From the NCBI GenBank assembly GCA_964247055.1, contig OZ176054.1:5084001-5148000 (forward strand): 64,000 nucleotides of DNA, in the 5' to 3' direction. The position numbers and the translations under genes were made by a program. Below, in pieces: positions 36,877 to 53,700 of the stretch. The stretch comes from Paragordius varius. Lineage: Eukaryota > Nematomorpha. A model generated the notes under the pieces. The model made no database searches, was not told where the DNA came from, and saw only the letters and a program-made list of their open reading frames with translations. How positions within the stretch are numbered: the stretch's first letter is position 1; each line of letters opens with the position of its first letter.

Positions 36877-39387
36877 ATGCCTAAACTCAGCGGTTGCGCA
36901 AACAGGAAACGAAAAATCCAGGAAGAATTAAAAACAAATAAGTTACGAATAAGTATGAAATCTTATTTAACGAAAATATCTGACCATAGCAATGAAAAAA
37001 GTGTATGCGACACAAACATAACGGTACCCCTTAATAATAATAATAACTTAAATACACCTGAAACCCTAGTTAATGATCCAATAAATAGAGATGAGAATAT
37101 AAATACACCATTAGCAATTCCAAGCGCTATACCTATAGAGTTTAATGATGTAGCCTTTTTAAAATTTACTAATAATAATGTTCCCGTGATATCTAATCAA
37201 CTTCGCACAGAAATGATTATTCGTGGATCTCAACAATTTCAAAATAAATCTAATCTCTTTGAAACAAAAAATCATCGTTCAATGCCCCAATCTTGGTTTT
37301 ATCGACGTGTCGGTAAAAAAGAAGGATTTGAAGTTGAGAGGTCTTGGCTTTTATATTCACCAAAGAACAGATCTGCGTATTGCTTTTGTTGTCTACTTTT
37401 TGATCGCTCTAGTTCTTTACCATCATCTTTTATAACTACGCATGGCTTTAATAAATGGAGGAAAAAAGATAAATTAATTCATCATGAAAATAGCCTCAAT
37501 CATCGTAAAGCATTTACTACGTGGAAAGAGGCAGAAAGAAGATTAATAAATAAAACAGGAATCGATTCTGCTCTAGAATCTCAAATACAATCTGAAAAAG
37601 ATCGATGGCGAAATATTTTACATCGAATATTAGCCTGCATAAAATTTCTAATCACCCAAAATCTCCCTTTTCGAGGACATGATGAAAGTTTAATGTATCT
37701 TGATGACTCAGCACCGAATCCTGGAAACCTTTTATCCTTATTAAAACTTATAGCTCAGTTTGACCCAATAATGGGACAACACATGAAAAACATTGAATCC
37801 CCCAACACTTTATCCTATATTTCACCCAAAATCCAAAATGAATTTATACATCTTTTAGCTTTAAGAGTTAAAGCAAAATTGATCGACGAAATTAAAAAAA
37901 GTAAATATTATGGACTCATATTTGATTCAACGCCAGATATGGCCCACCGGGAACAAATTTCTCAAGTTGTAAGGTATGTGTATATTGATTATGAGAAAAA
38001 GAAAGTTTTCATAAAAGAATCCTTTTTGGGTTTTTTTCAGTTATTTAACAAAGATGCAATGTCAATTGAAAAGGTTATTTTAGAAAATCTAAATATGGAT
38101 AATATTCAGTTATCGAATTGTAGATCTCAATGCTATGATAATGCAGCTGTGATGTCGGGTCACATTTCAGGCGTTCAACAAAGAATTCTGGAAAAAAATA
38201 AAAGAGCAATATTTGTCAACTGTGACAATCATTCCTTGAATTTAGTAGGAGTCACGGTAGCAAAACAAGATGTTATTGTTGTGACCTGTTTCGGTATAAT
38301 TGAAAATATCTATCTTTTTTTTTCACGTTCAACTATAAGATGGGACCTTTTAAAAAATAAACTAAAAAAAACTGTTAAACGTGAGTCTGAAACCCGATGG
38401 AGTGCTAGGATTCAAGCAGTTAATGCCATTGTTGAGGGGATAGATGATTTGATAGAGTTATTAGAAGATTTAAGTAAAAATACTTCAAATACTATTGAAA
38501 CTAGAAGTGAGGCATACGTTTTACTTCAGAGTGTTTTAAATTTCAATTTTTTAACATTAATTTTTTTCTGGCATCAAATACTTAGAAGAATCGATAGGGT
38601 TCAACATAGATTGCAAGATCCCAAAATTAATTTTAATGAAGCATTTAAGGACCTTGAATCCTTAACTATTGAATTATCAGATATTCGGGATCAACTTTGC
38701 GAGGAAGCCATAAAAAAAGCTAAAATTGTATGTAAAAACTGGGATGTTTCTATATCTATATCCCGTGTTAGAAAGCCAAAAAAATTCCCAGGAGAATCAG
38801 ATGGAGTGATTCTTTCCGCAGAAAGTGAAATTTCACGGGTTATGAAGCACGTACTGGATAAATTGCAAAATGAAATGGAAAAGCGATTCTCTAGGCTAAG
38901 AGACGTAAATTCTAAATTTGGATTTTTATTAGATATCAAAAATTTATTGTCACGTAATAACAATAACAATAATGATTTAAAAAATAATTGTAAATCTATG
39001 GGCGAATTTTACAATACAGATTTTAATGGAACAGATCTTTTTATAGAAATTTGTGACTGTAGGATGTTACTCCTAAGTCGAAAAGATGTCGAACCTAAAA
39101 CTCCGTTAGAACTCTTAACCTTTATAATTTCATACGGCGAAGATGTGTTTCCCAATCTAAGGGTGGCACTTCAAATACTTTTAACTATTTCAACATCTGT
39201 CGCTAGTTGTGAAAGGTCATTCAGCAAATTGAAATTAATTTTAACATATATGCGATCGACGATGGGTCAAGATCGTTTGAATGACTTAACATTGTTGAGT
39301 GTGGAAAAAGAAAAATTTAATATGATAGATTTTAATGATATAATTGATAATTTTGCAACATCAAAAGCCAGAAAAATTTTTACCTAA
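36877..39387 (+). CDS. hAT-family transposase with TTF-type zinc finger
   Basis: The 836-codon frame is uninterrupted. A basic Asn-rich N terminus is followed by a TTF-type zinc-binding region (about 143-220; WLLYSPKNRSAYCFCCLLF and HHENSLNHRKAF), a DUF4371-like segment with NPGNLLSLLKLIAQFDP, the RNase H-like core with Asp in GLIFDSTPD and in CYDNAAVMSGH, an ETRWSAR motif, and a C-terminal hAT dimerisation region (ASCERSFSKLKLI ... RLNDLTLLSVE). The order and motifs match ZMYM1/ZMYM6-like transposases. The protein should bind the element's ends and catalyse cut-and-paste transposition. It starts six bases after a good acceptor-like TTTAATTAG, so a spliced leader is plausible. AATAAA is near 39459. 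No defect is visible, but activity is unproven. Confidence 0.93.
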   Translation: MPKLSGCANRKRKIQEELKTNKLRISMKSYLTKISDHSNEKSVCDTNITVPLNNNNNLNTPETLVNDPINRDENINTPLAIPSAIPIEFNDVAFLKFTNNNVPVISNQLRTEMIIRGSQQFQNKSNLFETKNHRSMPQSWFYRRVGKKEGFEVERSWLLYSPKNRSAYCFCCLLFDRSSSLPSSFITTHGFNKWRKKDKLIHHENSLNHRKAFTTWKEAERRLINKTGIDSALESQIQSEKDRWRNILHRILACIKFLITQNLPFRGHDESLMYLDDSAPNPGNLLSLLKLIAQFDPIMGQHMKNIESPNTLSYISPKIQNEFIHLLALRVKAKLIDEIKKSKYYGLIFDSTPDMAHREQISQVVRYVYIDYEKKKVFIKESFLGFFQLFNKDAMSIEKVILENLNMDNIQLSNCRSQCYDNAAVMSGHISGVQQRILEKNKRAIFVNCDNHSLNLVGVTVAKQDVIVVTCFGIIENIYLFFSRSTIRWDLLKNKLKKTVKRESETRWSARIQAVNAIVEGIDDLIELLEDLSKNTSNTIETRSEAYVLLQSVLNFNFLTLIFFWHQILRRIDRVQHRLQDPKINFNEAFKDLESLTIELSDIRDQLCEEAIKKAKIVCKNWDVSISISRVRKPKKFPGESDGVILSAESEISRVMKHVLDKLQNEMEKRFSRLRDVNSKFGFLLDIKNLLSRNNNNNNDLKNNCKSMGEFYNTDFNGTDLFIEICDCRMLLLSRKDVEPKTPLELLTFIISYGEDVFPNLRVALQILLTISTSVASCERSFSKLKLILTYMRSTMGQDRLNDLTLLSVEKEKFNMIDFNDIIDNFATSKARKIFT

Positions 39388-40189
39388 AAGATATTTTTTT
39401 CTTAGTTGCCTTTTTCCTTTCCAAGCGATAAAATCTTCATATTATTAATATTTTATTAAATAAATTGCATTATAATTCTGTTAAAATTGTATTGTAAAAT
39501 TAGCCTAGATTTACAATTATTTTTTAAATCATTATTGTTCGCCATTATTATAAGATCAATATATATGCAACAAAAACATTATTTTTATATATAATTTCCC
39601 TATTATAGAATTTATTAGAATATTTATGTATTTAAAAATGAATAAATTTATTATCATATAAATATATATATTTAATAGATTTAAAATTTATAAGACTGTG
39701 CTGTCTTATCTATGGTGTTTAGGTTACAACGTTTTTTTTTACTAAAATGTTTTATTGGCTTTTTTAAAAAAAAAAGGGGGGGGGGCGCTATAAAAGTTTT
39801 ATGCCCCGGGCGCCGCAAATGCTCGGTACGCCACTGCATGGAGTTGTAGGCAAAAACGGAATGCGCTTAATGTTGACGTGGAAGGCTATGGTGGAAGCAA
39901 AGTACAAACATTCGGCTTGATTATATTTTTTGTTGGGTCTACTGGTTTTAAAATATTTGTTTTTTAAACTCATTTCTTTCTTAATTTTTGGTTGCAGTGG
40001 CAAGCCTTTCGAATTAAGAAATTAACTACGGAACCTATTAAATATCCTAAGTTTTCTTCGCAAAAAAGATCGTTAAATTTATTTAAAATGCTTACATTTA
40101 AGTAATAACAATGTTTATTTCGCAAAAAAATCGGCAAATTTATTTAAAATATTCACATTAATGTAATCAATGCGTATTCTCAGGCACCT

Positions 40190-40415
40190 TAATCCGATCC
40201 CAACCAACATTAAAGGTAGGCTTTGTTCATACACGGCGCATTGTAACCGTTCTACGCGATTTCCCATTTCAACTCATAGCTCTACCTTGCACAAGATGGG
40301 GACAATATCGATATATAGCAAGCCCTGAGTAAGATCGATCGTGTTAGAGGACCCAGCAGAGGAGATAAATGAGAGCCTCAACCGTACTAAGAAATTATCA
40401 ATTGTGACACCATGA
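40190..40415. repeat. Second copy of the moderate-GC repeat
   Basis: Resembles 34200-34350 in its last ~100 bp (CTGAGTAAGA.CGATC, CAGCAG.GGATATAAATG-like, GTGACAC). The similarity is patchy and the function unknown. Confidence 0.35.
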
Positions 40416-40417
40416 TA

Positions 40418-40640
40418 ACACTAGACAACAAATTTTTCTGCCACTCGAGTTATTTGCATTTTCTGATATTTACTATTATTTTAACAACAAATCTGCATTA
40501 AAAATTATAATTTCATCTAAGAATTTTGTATAATTTAATTTTTTGATTATGTGTCCTCTTTTTACTAAAAAATGTTTTTCTTTGAATATATACAAATGCC
40601 CGTTTGTAATATATCATTCGAAGAGTAATTAAAACTCTAT
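40418..40640 (+). repeat. Dispersed repeat shared with 53177-53375
   Basis: Begins ACACTAGACAACAAATTTTT and CTGCCACTCGAGTT, then follows 53177-53375 in order (GATATTTA.TAT, TTTTTGATTATG.G.CCTCTTT, AAAAAATGTTTTTCTTTGAA). Only two copies are in the window, and no terminal repeat or frame was found. Confidence 0.6.
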
Positions 40641-40649
40641 AAAATACAT

Positions 40650-41512
40650 ACATAGTCTCATAGGTTTTCTGAAATTTGGCTCCACCATGCTGTATCGATA
40701 TGATGGCGCAGTGGTAGGCGGGTAGCTCCCTACCCAGAGGCCAATATAAAAAAGACGTTCGATAATATTTTTTGCCTTTATATGGGAATACCTGGAATTA
40801 GGATTGATTTCACATGTGGCTTCAAAACTAAATAATAGTTCAATGATAGCGCATTTTTAAAACCTAAAGGGCCTATTAATTTAAAAATCCGCTCGACTTA
40901 AATATTTACTTTTTACGGGTAATATTTTAAGCACGGATTGAACTCATATGGCCTGATATGTTTTCTGAAATTTAGCCCCAAAGGCACGCTATTTCGATAT
41001 GACGGGTAGGTTTTTAGCGGGTCTCTCCTTACCCAGCAGCCAATATAAAAAGAAAGCACGGCTTAAGTTTTTGCCTTTAAAGGGAATACCTGGAATCCTT
41101 ATTGAATTTTTACGGTCTCATACTTTGGGCGAAAAATAGATTCAAAAATTATTTTTGTGGACTAACTTTTTTGAAAAAAGTAGCATTTTACGGGGGCGGG
41201 AAAAAGTGGCCTAAATTAAAAAAGCGAGCCCACTATGTTCGGTGCAATCGATAATAAGTAAATAAAACCATATTTGAAATCAGATGGTCCAACACGTTTT
41301 CAGGAAAATTGTCTCAACGACACGATTTTTGTGGACTTCTGTTTTCAAAAAAAAACGTTTTTTCCGAACTGGGAGTCTAATTCAAAAAAAGAGCGAAGCC
41401 ATTGTCGGGGCATTTATTAAGGATTATATTTTTTCGATATAGGGATTTGAATGGGTCTACCGGTTTTCCGGAAACAGCAACGCCACCACTTTCTATTTTT
41501 ATAAATATATAT
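40650..41512 (+). repeat. ACTAGC-family dispersed repeat, copy 3, 5'-truncated
   Basis: Lacks the ACTAGC start but follows 59950-60823 closely and ends CCGGTTTTCCGGAAACAG then TTTTTATAAATATATA. An internal module (GCGGGTAGCTCC.TACCCAG, CCAATATAAAAA, GCCTTTA..GGGAATACCTGG) appears twice, about 310 bp apart, so the element has internal duplication. Confidence 0.7.
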
Positions 41513-41639
41513 GTGTCTTATTGAATTGTATCAGAAATCTTAACAATCATTGATTATCTCGCATACTATCTTATTTTAAAAGGTATAAGTGAGATCGGTG
41601 CATATAAATGAAAATAATTATTTTCGACAGAATAATGTT

Positions 41640-41890
41640 TGATGTATTAATACTTCATGACCTTTTGGAGTAGTTTAACCCCAGGGCCATTTAAAATGTA
41701 AATATCTTGAAAAAAAAATTTTTTTAGCCACAAATGTAAAAAAATAATTTTTTAAAATATGAAAACAATGTTTAAAAATTTTAGCTAAAATAACTTTAAA
41801 ACAGTAGTTCATTCACCAAATTGAGTTCTGGAATATAAAACTACCCCAATATGTCAGCTAAGCAAAAAAATGAAAAGGTATGAAGCTGAA
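41640..41890 (+). repeat. CCCCAATATGTCA-family repeat, copy 1
   Basis: Shares TCATGACCTTTTGGAGTA, CCAGGGCCATTTAA and GAGTTCTGG...CCCCAATATGTCA with 49010-49550, and partly with 45870-46190. Probably a MITE-like or satellite-like dispersed sequence; ends are not defined. Confidence 0.5.
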
Positions 41891-42049
41891 ACTCTTTGCT
41901 CATGTATAGCACAGTCTATAAAATGAAGAGGTATAAAAAATGTTCTAATGAAATATATATAGATTCTGATAGCTAAATGTATCAGGATTATTGTTTAGTT
42001 TCGGTCTTTACAAATGCTTTAGGAAATAATTTAAACTTTTCAATCATCG

Positions 42050-44412
42050 GAACAGACAAAACACCTCCTATGACGGGCGGCATGGGCTTGGACATAAAAA
42101 ACGAGAGAGGAGACAGATTGATTGAATATTGTGCTAACCATCGTTTCTTCATCGCAAACAGCTTTTTTAAACAACCCAAACGACGTCTATACACATGGCG
42201 TTCCCCGTGTGAAAGATACCGTAACCAGATTGACTTCATATTAGGTATGGTAAAATACAAAAGTTCATTTCAAAATGTCAAATGCCTACCAGGATCGGAT
42301 TGCTACAGCGACCACAACCTATTGATCGCCAAACTCCGAATTAAATTACAACTTCCTATAACATCCAAACCCACAAGAACAAGATTAGATTATGATACAA
42401 TCGACGACAAGTTTAGCACCGCTTTATCAAATCGTTTCGATTGTCTTGATCATAATTTCGAAAACTATCAGGATATAAACTTCTTTTGGAACGATATATA
42501 TACAATCTGCCGAGACACAGCCGACGAATTCATTCGGCCTCCCAAACGCAATAAACAAAAAATAAAATTGTCAACCAAAAGTCTCGAGATCGCAGAAAAA
42601 CGTAGAGAATCCAAAATCAAATGCAAATGGGATGAATACAAACAACTAAACAGTGAATTTCAGAAGAGTGCAAGAGAGGACACAAATAAGTATTATGACC
42701 AACTATGTGAAAAATTAGAAACAGACGCCAAAAATAACCAAAACCTCTTTGCCCATGCAAACAATATTATTCCACACAAAAAAGTTTTTTATAAGGGACC
42801 TATGAGAAACGACAACAACTCAATCGTCACTGAAAAAGAAGAAATTCGCAAACTATGGCACAAACATAAACAAACTATACAATGTAAATAACCCCCCAAC
42901 TATTAACGAACTTACTCAACAAAAAGAACCACCTATTATGAAAGAAGAAGTGGAACTCGCTATAAAACACTCTAGCACCGGTAAATCAGAGGGCCACAAA
43001 GACATCCCTACTGAAATAATAAAATACATTCCAATCGATATACTCACCAAATTATTTCAAACCATATTTGAGATGGAAAAAATTCCTGAGGATTGGTGTA
43101 CATCCATTATGATTCCGATTTTAAAAAAGGGTAACCCAGAACTGTGTGACAACTATCGCACCATAGCGCTCATAAACCAGGTGTCCAAAGTTTTTCTAAA
43201 AATAATACAGTTTCGTCTAAATTCCATTCTTGACCCCGAGATATCCACGATTCAGGCTGGTTTTCGAAAAGGTAGAGGATGCCGAGATATGATATGTAAC
43301 ATGAGGTGGATAATCGAGAAACACATCGAATTTAACAAAGAATTGCATATGTGCTTTGTCGATTTTTCCAAAGCATTTGATTCCATCCAGCACAATAAAC
43401 TACGGAAAGCTCTAAAACAACTCGGAGTGTCAACACATTTAATCAACATCATATTTTCAATTTATTCAAATTCCATGGCTGTAGTATCTACACCATACGG
43501 TATATCTGACCCATGTATGGTACAAGTCGGCCTCCGTCAAGGATGCGTTTTATCACCAATTCTTTTTAACGCATACCTGGAGTGCATTATAAGAAGTATC
43601 CCACAAACTTACGGCATCAACGTAGGTGGGAACCTACTTACATCCGTTCACTACGCGGATGATACAGTCTTATTCGCAGACAGTGTAGACACATTATCGC
43701 AAGCCTTGCAAGTGTTTACAACTGAATGCAATAAATTTGGATTAAATATCAATTTCAAAAAAACAAAAGTCATGCAAATAAATCCGGCTCAAACCAATCC
43801 AATAATCCTCAACGGCAACCAGATCGAAACAGTTAGCAGCTACATGTACTTAGGTAGCATTATAAATAATGAGAACAACTCTACGCCTGAAATAAAGCGA
43901 AGAATTGCTATTGCTAAAGCAGTAACTTTTAAATATAACAGGATTTGGATGTCGCATGACATTATACAAACAAAAATCAGATTAATCAAAGCTACAGTTT
44001 TCCCCACATTCATGTATGGGGGGGAAAGCTGGACACTAAAAAAATATGATGAACGTCTAATAAACTCTTTCGAATTATGGGTTTGGAGGAAACTTCTTCA
44101 AACAAAATGGACAGACAAGTTTCAAACACCACCATTCTAAATAAAATTAACCCAGAAATGTCACTTCTTGGCAGCTTAACACGGCAAAAACTCTCCTTCT
44201 TCGGACACATCATGAGATCCAGCTCACTTGAAAAATCACTGATGCTGGGGAAAGTGAGTGGTGCCCGAAAAAGAGGGAGAAGACGAACTCGTTGGATGGA
44301 TAACTTAAAGAAACCAACCAATCATTATCCGACCTAAACACCAAAACCGGAAATCGCAATGAATGGAGAAGCTTTATTTTCAATGTTGCAGTTAGTCGGA
44401 ATCGACTTTAGC
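42050..44412 (+). mobile_element. LINE (non-LTR retrotransposon), RTE/BovB-like, 5'-truncated and frameshifted
   Basis: The first recognisable sequence is the middle of an apurinic endonuclease domain (GGMGLDIKNERGDRLIEYC, RRLYTWRSPC, RNQIDFILG, GSDCYSDHNLLIAK); the N-terminal catalytic part is missing, as expected for 5' truncation. A frameshift near 42875 leads into the reverse transcriptase, with KKGNPELCDNYRTIAL, AGFRKGRGCRDM, FVDFSKAFDSI, GLRQGCVLSPILFN and catalytic YADD near 43655. Further shifts near 44115 and 44330 separate the C-terminal RRRTRWMDNLKK segment and the last residues, which end at 44412. Three frame changes make it inactive. The phrases resemble BovB/RTE-clade proteins; the clade call is inference. 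Confidence 0.9.
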
Positions 44413-44854
44413 AAACAACAACAACCACAAACGATGGTAAATTTACCCAAACTTTTTTAAAAAAAATATTTTTGGCGAAAGCTATATATGCTTTATTCAA
44501 AAAATATTAATATATACATAAACTACCTATAAAAGGCAAAACAAGATTTTTAAAAAAATTCTTCTAAATGTAGGCTGCTAGAGTCGCATATTTTTTTGGC
44601 CAAATTAGTTTATTTTCTTAAAATAACCAGGAAAAAGCCAGGATTGCGCAAAAATGTTAATTATAAGCCAAATTTGGGTATCAGCTAAAATATTTATCAA
44701 AAATGCATAATTTTTCAATGTAATTTTTACAAATTTTGGTTGAAGGGTATCTCATTCTATTTTTGAGACATCGTAGATACAGTTTAAATTTAAAAAACGT
44801 TTTAAGGTATCTTAAAACACTTTGAATTCAATAATGCCTAAAATTTCTATCGCT
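44413..44854. other. AT-rich spacer
   Basis: Begins with a short CAACAACAACCACAA tract right after the LINE, possibly its 3' tail. Otherwise nothing recognised. Confidence 0.4.
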
Positions 44855-45410
44855 TTAACACTTCGATTCAAATTGGGGTATCTTAATACTCCAGACTAAA
44901 TTTAAATTAATATTTTTAAAAAACTACTGAAGGAAACGGCAATTTAAATTTATGCTTTTATCTTAATAAAATTGATATGAATATGCCAAAACATCTTGGT
45001 AAAATTTTGTTTTGAAAAAAAAGTTTCATAAACTACTTCGACGCCATTTTTATTTTACAAAATTTTTGCAAAATATCGTCTTCATTTAATTTAAGGGTAA
45101 AATTAAAGCTGATTTTTAATTTAAATTACATCTAACATTGATAGAAATAGAAAAAGCTATTTATTTTATATTATTTTCTAATTTTGCCATTTCACACATG
45201 TCACGTGACGAAATTTTACCTTTCGGTTTTAGCTTAAAATAAATGATATTATACAGTATTTTTGAATAAAATTTTTTATATATTTCGGTTTATTAATGTT
45301 ATAAAGTGCAAAATTTTGCCATAGTTTCGATTCCTTCCATACTTTTAAAGTATGATTTTAAACAGGCCTGGTGTATTCAACTACCCCAATTTGAATCGAA
45401 GGACTAAAAT
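44855..45410 (+). mobile_element. TTAA-target MITE, right terminus lost
   Basis: Starts TTAACACTTCGATTCAAATT with the ATACTCCAGAC palindrome partner and follows the family to GAATCGAAGGACTAAAAT, where the final GTTGTATCCAAGTGTTAA is absent. Same orientation as the copy at 12397. Confidence 0.8.
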
Positions 45411-46580
45411 AAATTTTAAAAGTTTTTTCCTTCTGGAATTCAGATAGCTACAAATCATTGAGACTAATAATCTATAATTATTTTTTGATAATTCCCGATT
45501 TTACAAAAAGGCAGGGAAAAGTTTGAGATGGTGCATTTTAAAATTTTTCCTTTTTTCAATATTTGGACATGCGAAAATTAGGATAGTTCCAAAACACGAT
45601 TTAAACGAATAACTGATATAAAATCAAAATTTAATAGGTTTTGCTGATAAAATGTTGCCTGAAAGCTTTTTAATGTTAATTATATACATTTTCAACCATA
45701 ACATTCAAAATTTTATAAAAAAAATTCCGGCCAAAGTGTTTGAGATTTAAAGATTCATTAATATTTTACATTTGTAAAAAATTTATTTCACAATGCGCCT
45801 AAAGGCTAAAGAAAGCATTATTATATTTGGGCAAATACCATAATACTTTTTATCACCATTTAAAATCGCTCTTTAAAACTACCCCAAAAGGTCATGCAAG
45901 GAAATTTAAATAGAGTATTCTATACTACTTTATACTCTGGGGTAAACTAAAATCATCGCGCAAGTAATCAAGTGTTAGATTTTCAAAAAAATTAATATAA
46001 ATGCTATGCCAAATGTTTGCAAAGTCGCAATAGTGCGGATAAAACATTTTCAATACTTCATGACCTTTTTACCTTTTTAACCGCGATGACATATTGCTTC
46101 TAGGATCAATTGAGATAGCAAACCGATTGTAACAGATCTCCACAATTTTATTTCCCAATAGCCCCAAAGGGTAATGTACTAACATTTTTTTCTTTTTTGA
46201 TATTTCATATATATGCTATTATAGATAAAATAAAGAGTTTATTCCTTTATTAGAAGAATTTTTTATGACATAATCTGTATTGAAGTATTATTTCCCCAGT
46301 TAAATTTTATTCAGGCAAATTCAAAATTTTGACTTCTCTGATTATATTATTAAATTTTTCTTACATTTTTTATCATTTAATTACAATTATTTTAAAAGTT
46401 TTTGATTTGATAGCGAATATTATATATTCTCTATAAAAGTGGTGGCCAATAGGCAGTAGATGACATTAATTTAATATTATTATAGACCCACCCATTGGTG
46501 AATAATCTCGTAAAAACAAATGTTTTATTACATATGACGTTTGTAAACAATTAATTGTCACAGGCAAATTTTACAAACCA
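45411..46580. other. Intergenic region upstream of UAP1 with an old repeat
   Basis: Around 45870-46190 there are fragments of the CCCCAATATGTCA-family (ACTACCCCAAAAGGTCATG, CTCTGGGGTAAACTAAAA). The last 100 bp should hold the UAP1 promoter; no confident element was found. Confidence 0.4.
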
Positions 46581-51797
<5,217 letters not shown>

Positions 51798-53176
51798 TTA
51801 TTTTTTATTTTTGATACATATTTTTCCGGTGGTGTTTACATACCTAACATTTACTAATTAAACTTTTATGTATTTGTGATCATTCCATTATGGACCAAAT
51901 TTTTATCTGGTGATTTTCGCAAACAATATATAACTAAAGAAATGCAATAATACCAAATATAATGGCCAAATTTATATCATACTTTACTTATATATTCAAG
52001 TTATACATAACTTATATGTAATAATGTCTTATATTTTATAATAGATATATATATAAGGTTCCAAACTTTTTTTCTTGTGTCCCAAATCGGTTGTTTTATA
52101 TTTCAACTTTCTATTTTCGCAATATTAAATATAACATTGCTATATATATATATATATATATATATTATATGATAAATTATGCAAATTCTTGATACATTTC
52201 TTTACTGTGCTATGTCATGGATTGAAAGAAAAGTGTTTTGATTCATTACTAACCATAATACAATTTGCATATTAATCACATTATGCAAGAAATTACTTTA
52301 TCAAATATTTCATGATATAGTATACATATATATATATATATATATATATATGAATTAGCCTCGTCCAATTTACTTAATTAGTCATCATATCAAGGTCAAA
52401 TGACAATTTTTCCCCACATCTTAATAGCCATGTTCGTATTAAACCAGTGTGAAAATCAAATTTTTGTTTTTTTGGTTTATAGAAAAAAATAAATTTTGCT
52501 ATTTCTCATATTTGTACAGAAAAAACTAAAATATTTTAGCAGCTTTTCTTTACAACCATTGAAAATCGCGCGACTTTTACATAACAACTGTTATTGATAA
52601 CGAGGTTTTTTTCATCCTATGAGAAGATGTGCAAAAATCAATAAATGCCAGAAAATCTTTGGGTAGAAAAATAAGGACATTTTTTTAATTAATTATTGGA
52701 TGGTGCAATAACACTGCCAGTCTTTCCTTAGATTAAGTACAAATTTATTAATTTATAAAGATGAATATAGTCTGGACCCACACACAAAACTAAAAATAAT
52801 AAAATAATGCCACAAAAGGAAATATACCCACCAATTCTTTTAATGTATTTCGTTTTTTAAGCGACCAGATGTTAAAAATCCTAATTAAATCAAATAATTT
52901 AAACCTTATTTAGTAATGGTATACTAAAGTCGATCGGAAAATAATTCCTCAGTAATTTTAATTTATTTAAATCTAATTTTAGGTTAATTCAAGTAAGCTG
53001 TAAAAAAATAAAATAGGAATATGCGATAATTTATTGAAAAAGTTTTCATATAAAAACTATAATTTGTTTGAACGTTTTCCGATTATTGTATGCTTAAAGA
53101 TAACGAATATGAAATTAAAAGATCAGAGTAAAAATTATCACTCGGTTCGGTAATTGTAATTTTTTTTGGGTTAATT
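51798..53176. other. AT-rich intergenic region with TA microsatellites
   Basis: Two TA runs (about 52140-52166 and 52321-52350). No gene recognised. A candidate ATTAAA polyadenylation signal for UAP1 is near 51859. Confidence 0.5.
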
Positions 53177-53375
53177 ACACTGGACAACAAATTTTTCTGC
53201 CACTCGAGTTTTTTGAATATACTGATATTTAGTATCATTTTAACAGTAAATCTGAAATAAATATAACTCGTTGGAGGTTTGATTTTTTTGATTATGCGCC
53301 CTCTTTATCAAAATTTTACTAAAAAATATTTTTCTTTGAAAATATACAAGTAATGCCCATTTATCGATTTCATTC
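53177..53375 (+). repeat. Dispersed repeat shared with 40418-40640
   Basis: Starts ACACTGGACAACAAATTTTT and CTGCCACTCGAGTT and ends just before the hAT MITE at 53382. See the partner copy for shared landmarks. Confidence 0.6.
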
Positions 53376-53381
53376 TTATTA

Positions 53382-53700
53382 CAGGGGTGTCCAACACAGA
53401 TGATATGCTTAATATTTTCTCTATTTTAAGCTCTAATTTTGATGATTCTTCTAAATCAGGGCATGCGGCCCGCTACAAGAATTTAGAAATTCAATTTACA
53501 AAATGATGCCCACAATTGTAAAATTGATTTTTTAAACAATTTCGCCAAAAAAATATATCCAATTCGCAAGAACTAGAGAAAAAATTGTCATATGGTGTTT
53601 GCATTTTGCACAATTATGTACGAAATATAATAAATATTAAAGAATGTCCATATAAATTTCAAATGCGGCTCGCGAAGCAATTTGTGTTGGACACCCCCTG
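53382..53700. mobile_element. hAT-type MITE, 319 bp
   Basis: Ends CAGGGGTGTCCAACACA and TGTGTTGGACACCCCCTG are near-perfect inverted repeats of the common hAT type, with internal GCGGCCCGC and GCGGCTCGC. Flanks TCTTATTA and TTCTAAAT match only partly as an 8-bp duplication, so it is not very recent. No coding capacity. Confidence 0.85.

Larger units (their letters stand above)
34356..39836 (+). mobile_element. hAT DNA transposon, complete-looking, ZMYM/TTF transposase type
   Basis: A 5,481-bp element. The termini read CAGGGGCGTACCGAG (left) and CAGTGGCGTACCGAG (right, reversed), one mismatch in 15, each followed by a GC-rich palindromic zone with GCCCCGGGCGCC. It is flanked by an exact 8-bp duplication CATGGAGT at 34348-34355 and 39837-39844. 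It contains one long transposase frame (36877-39387), a long internal inverted repeat (35062-35905 against 36698-36854), a nested hAT MITE (35162-35829) and a nested TTAA MITE (36191-36608). A donor-like CTAACAAG/GTAGGT at about 35022 and an acceptor TTTAATTAG at 36870 would allow a non-coding first exon. Confidence 0.95.
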
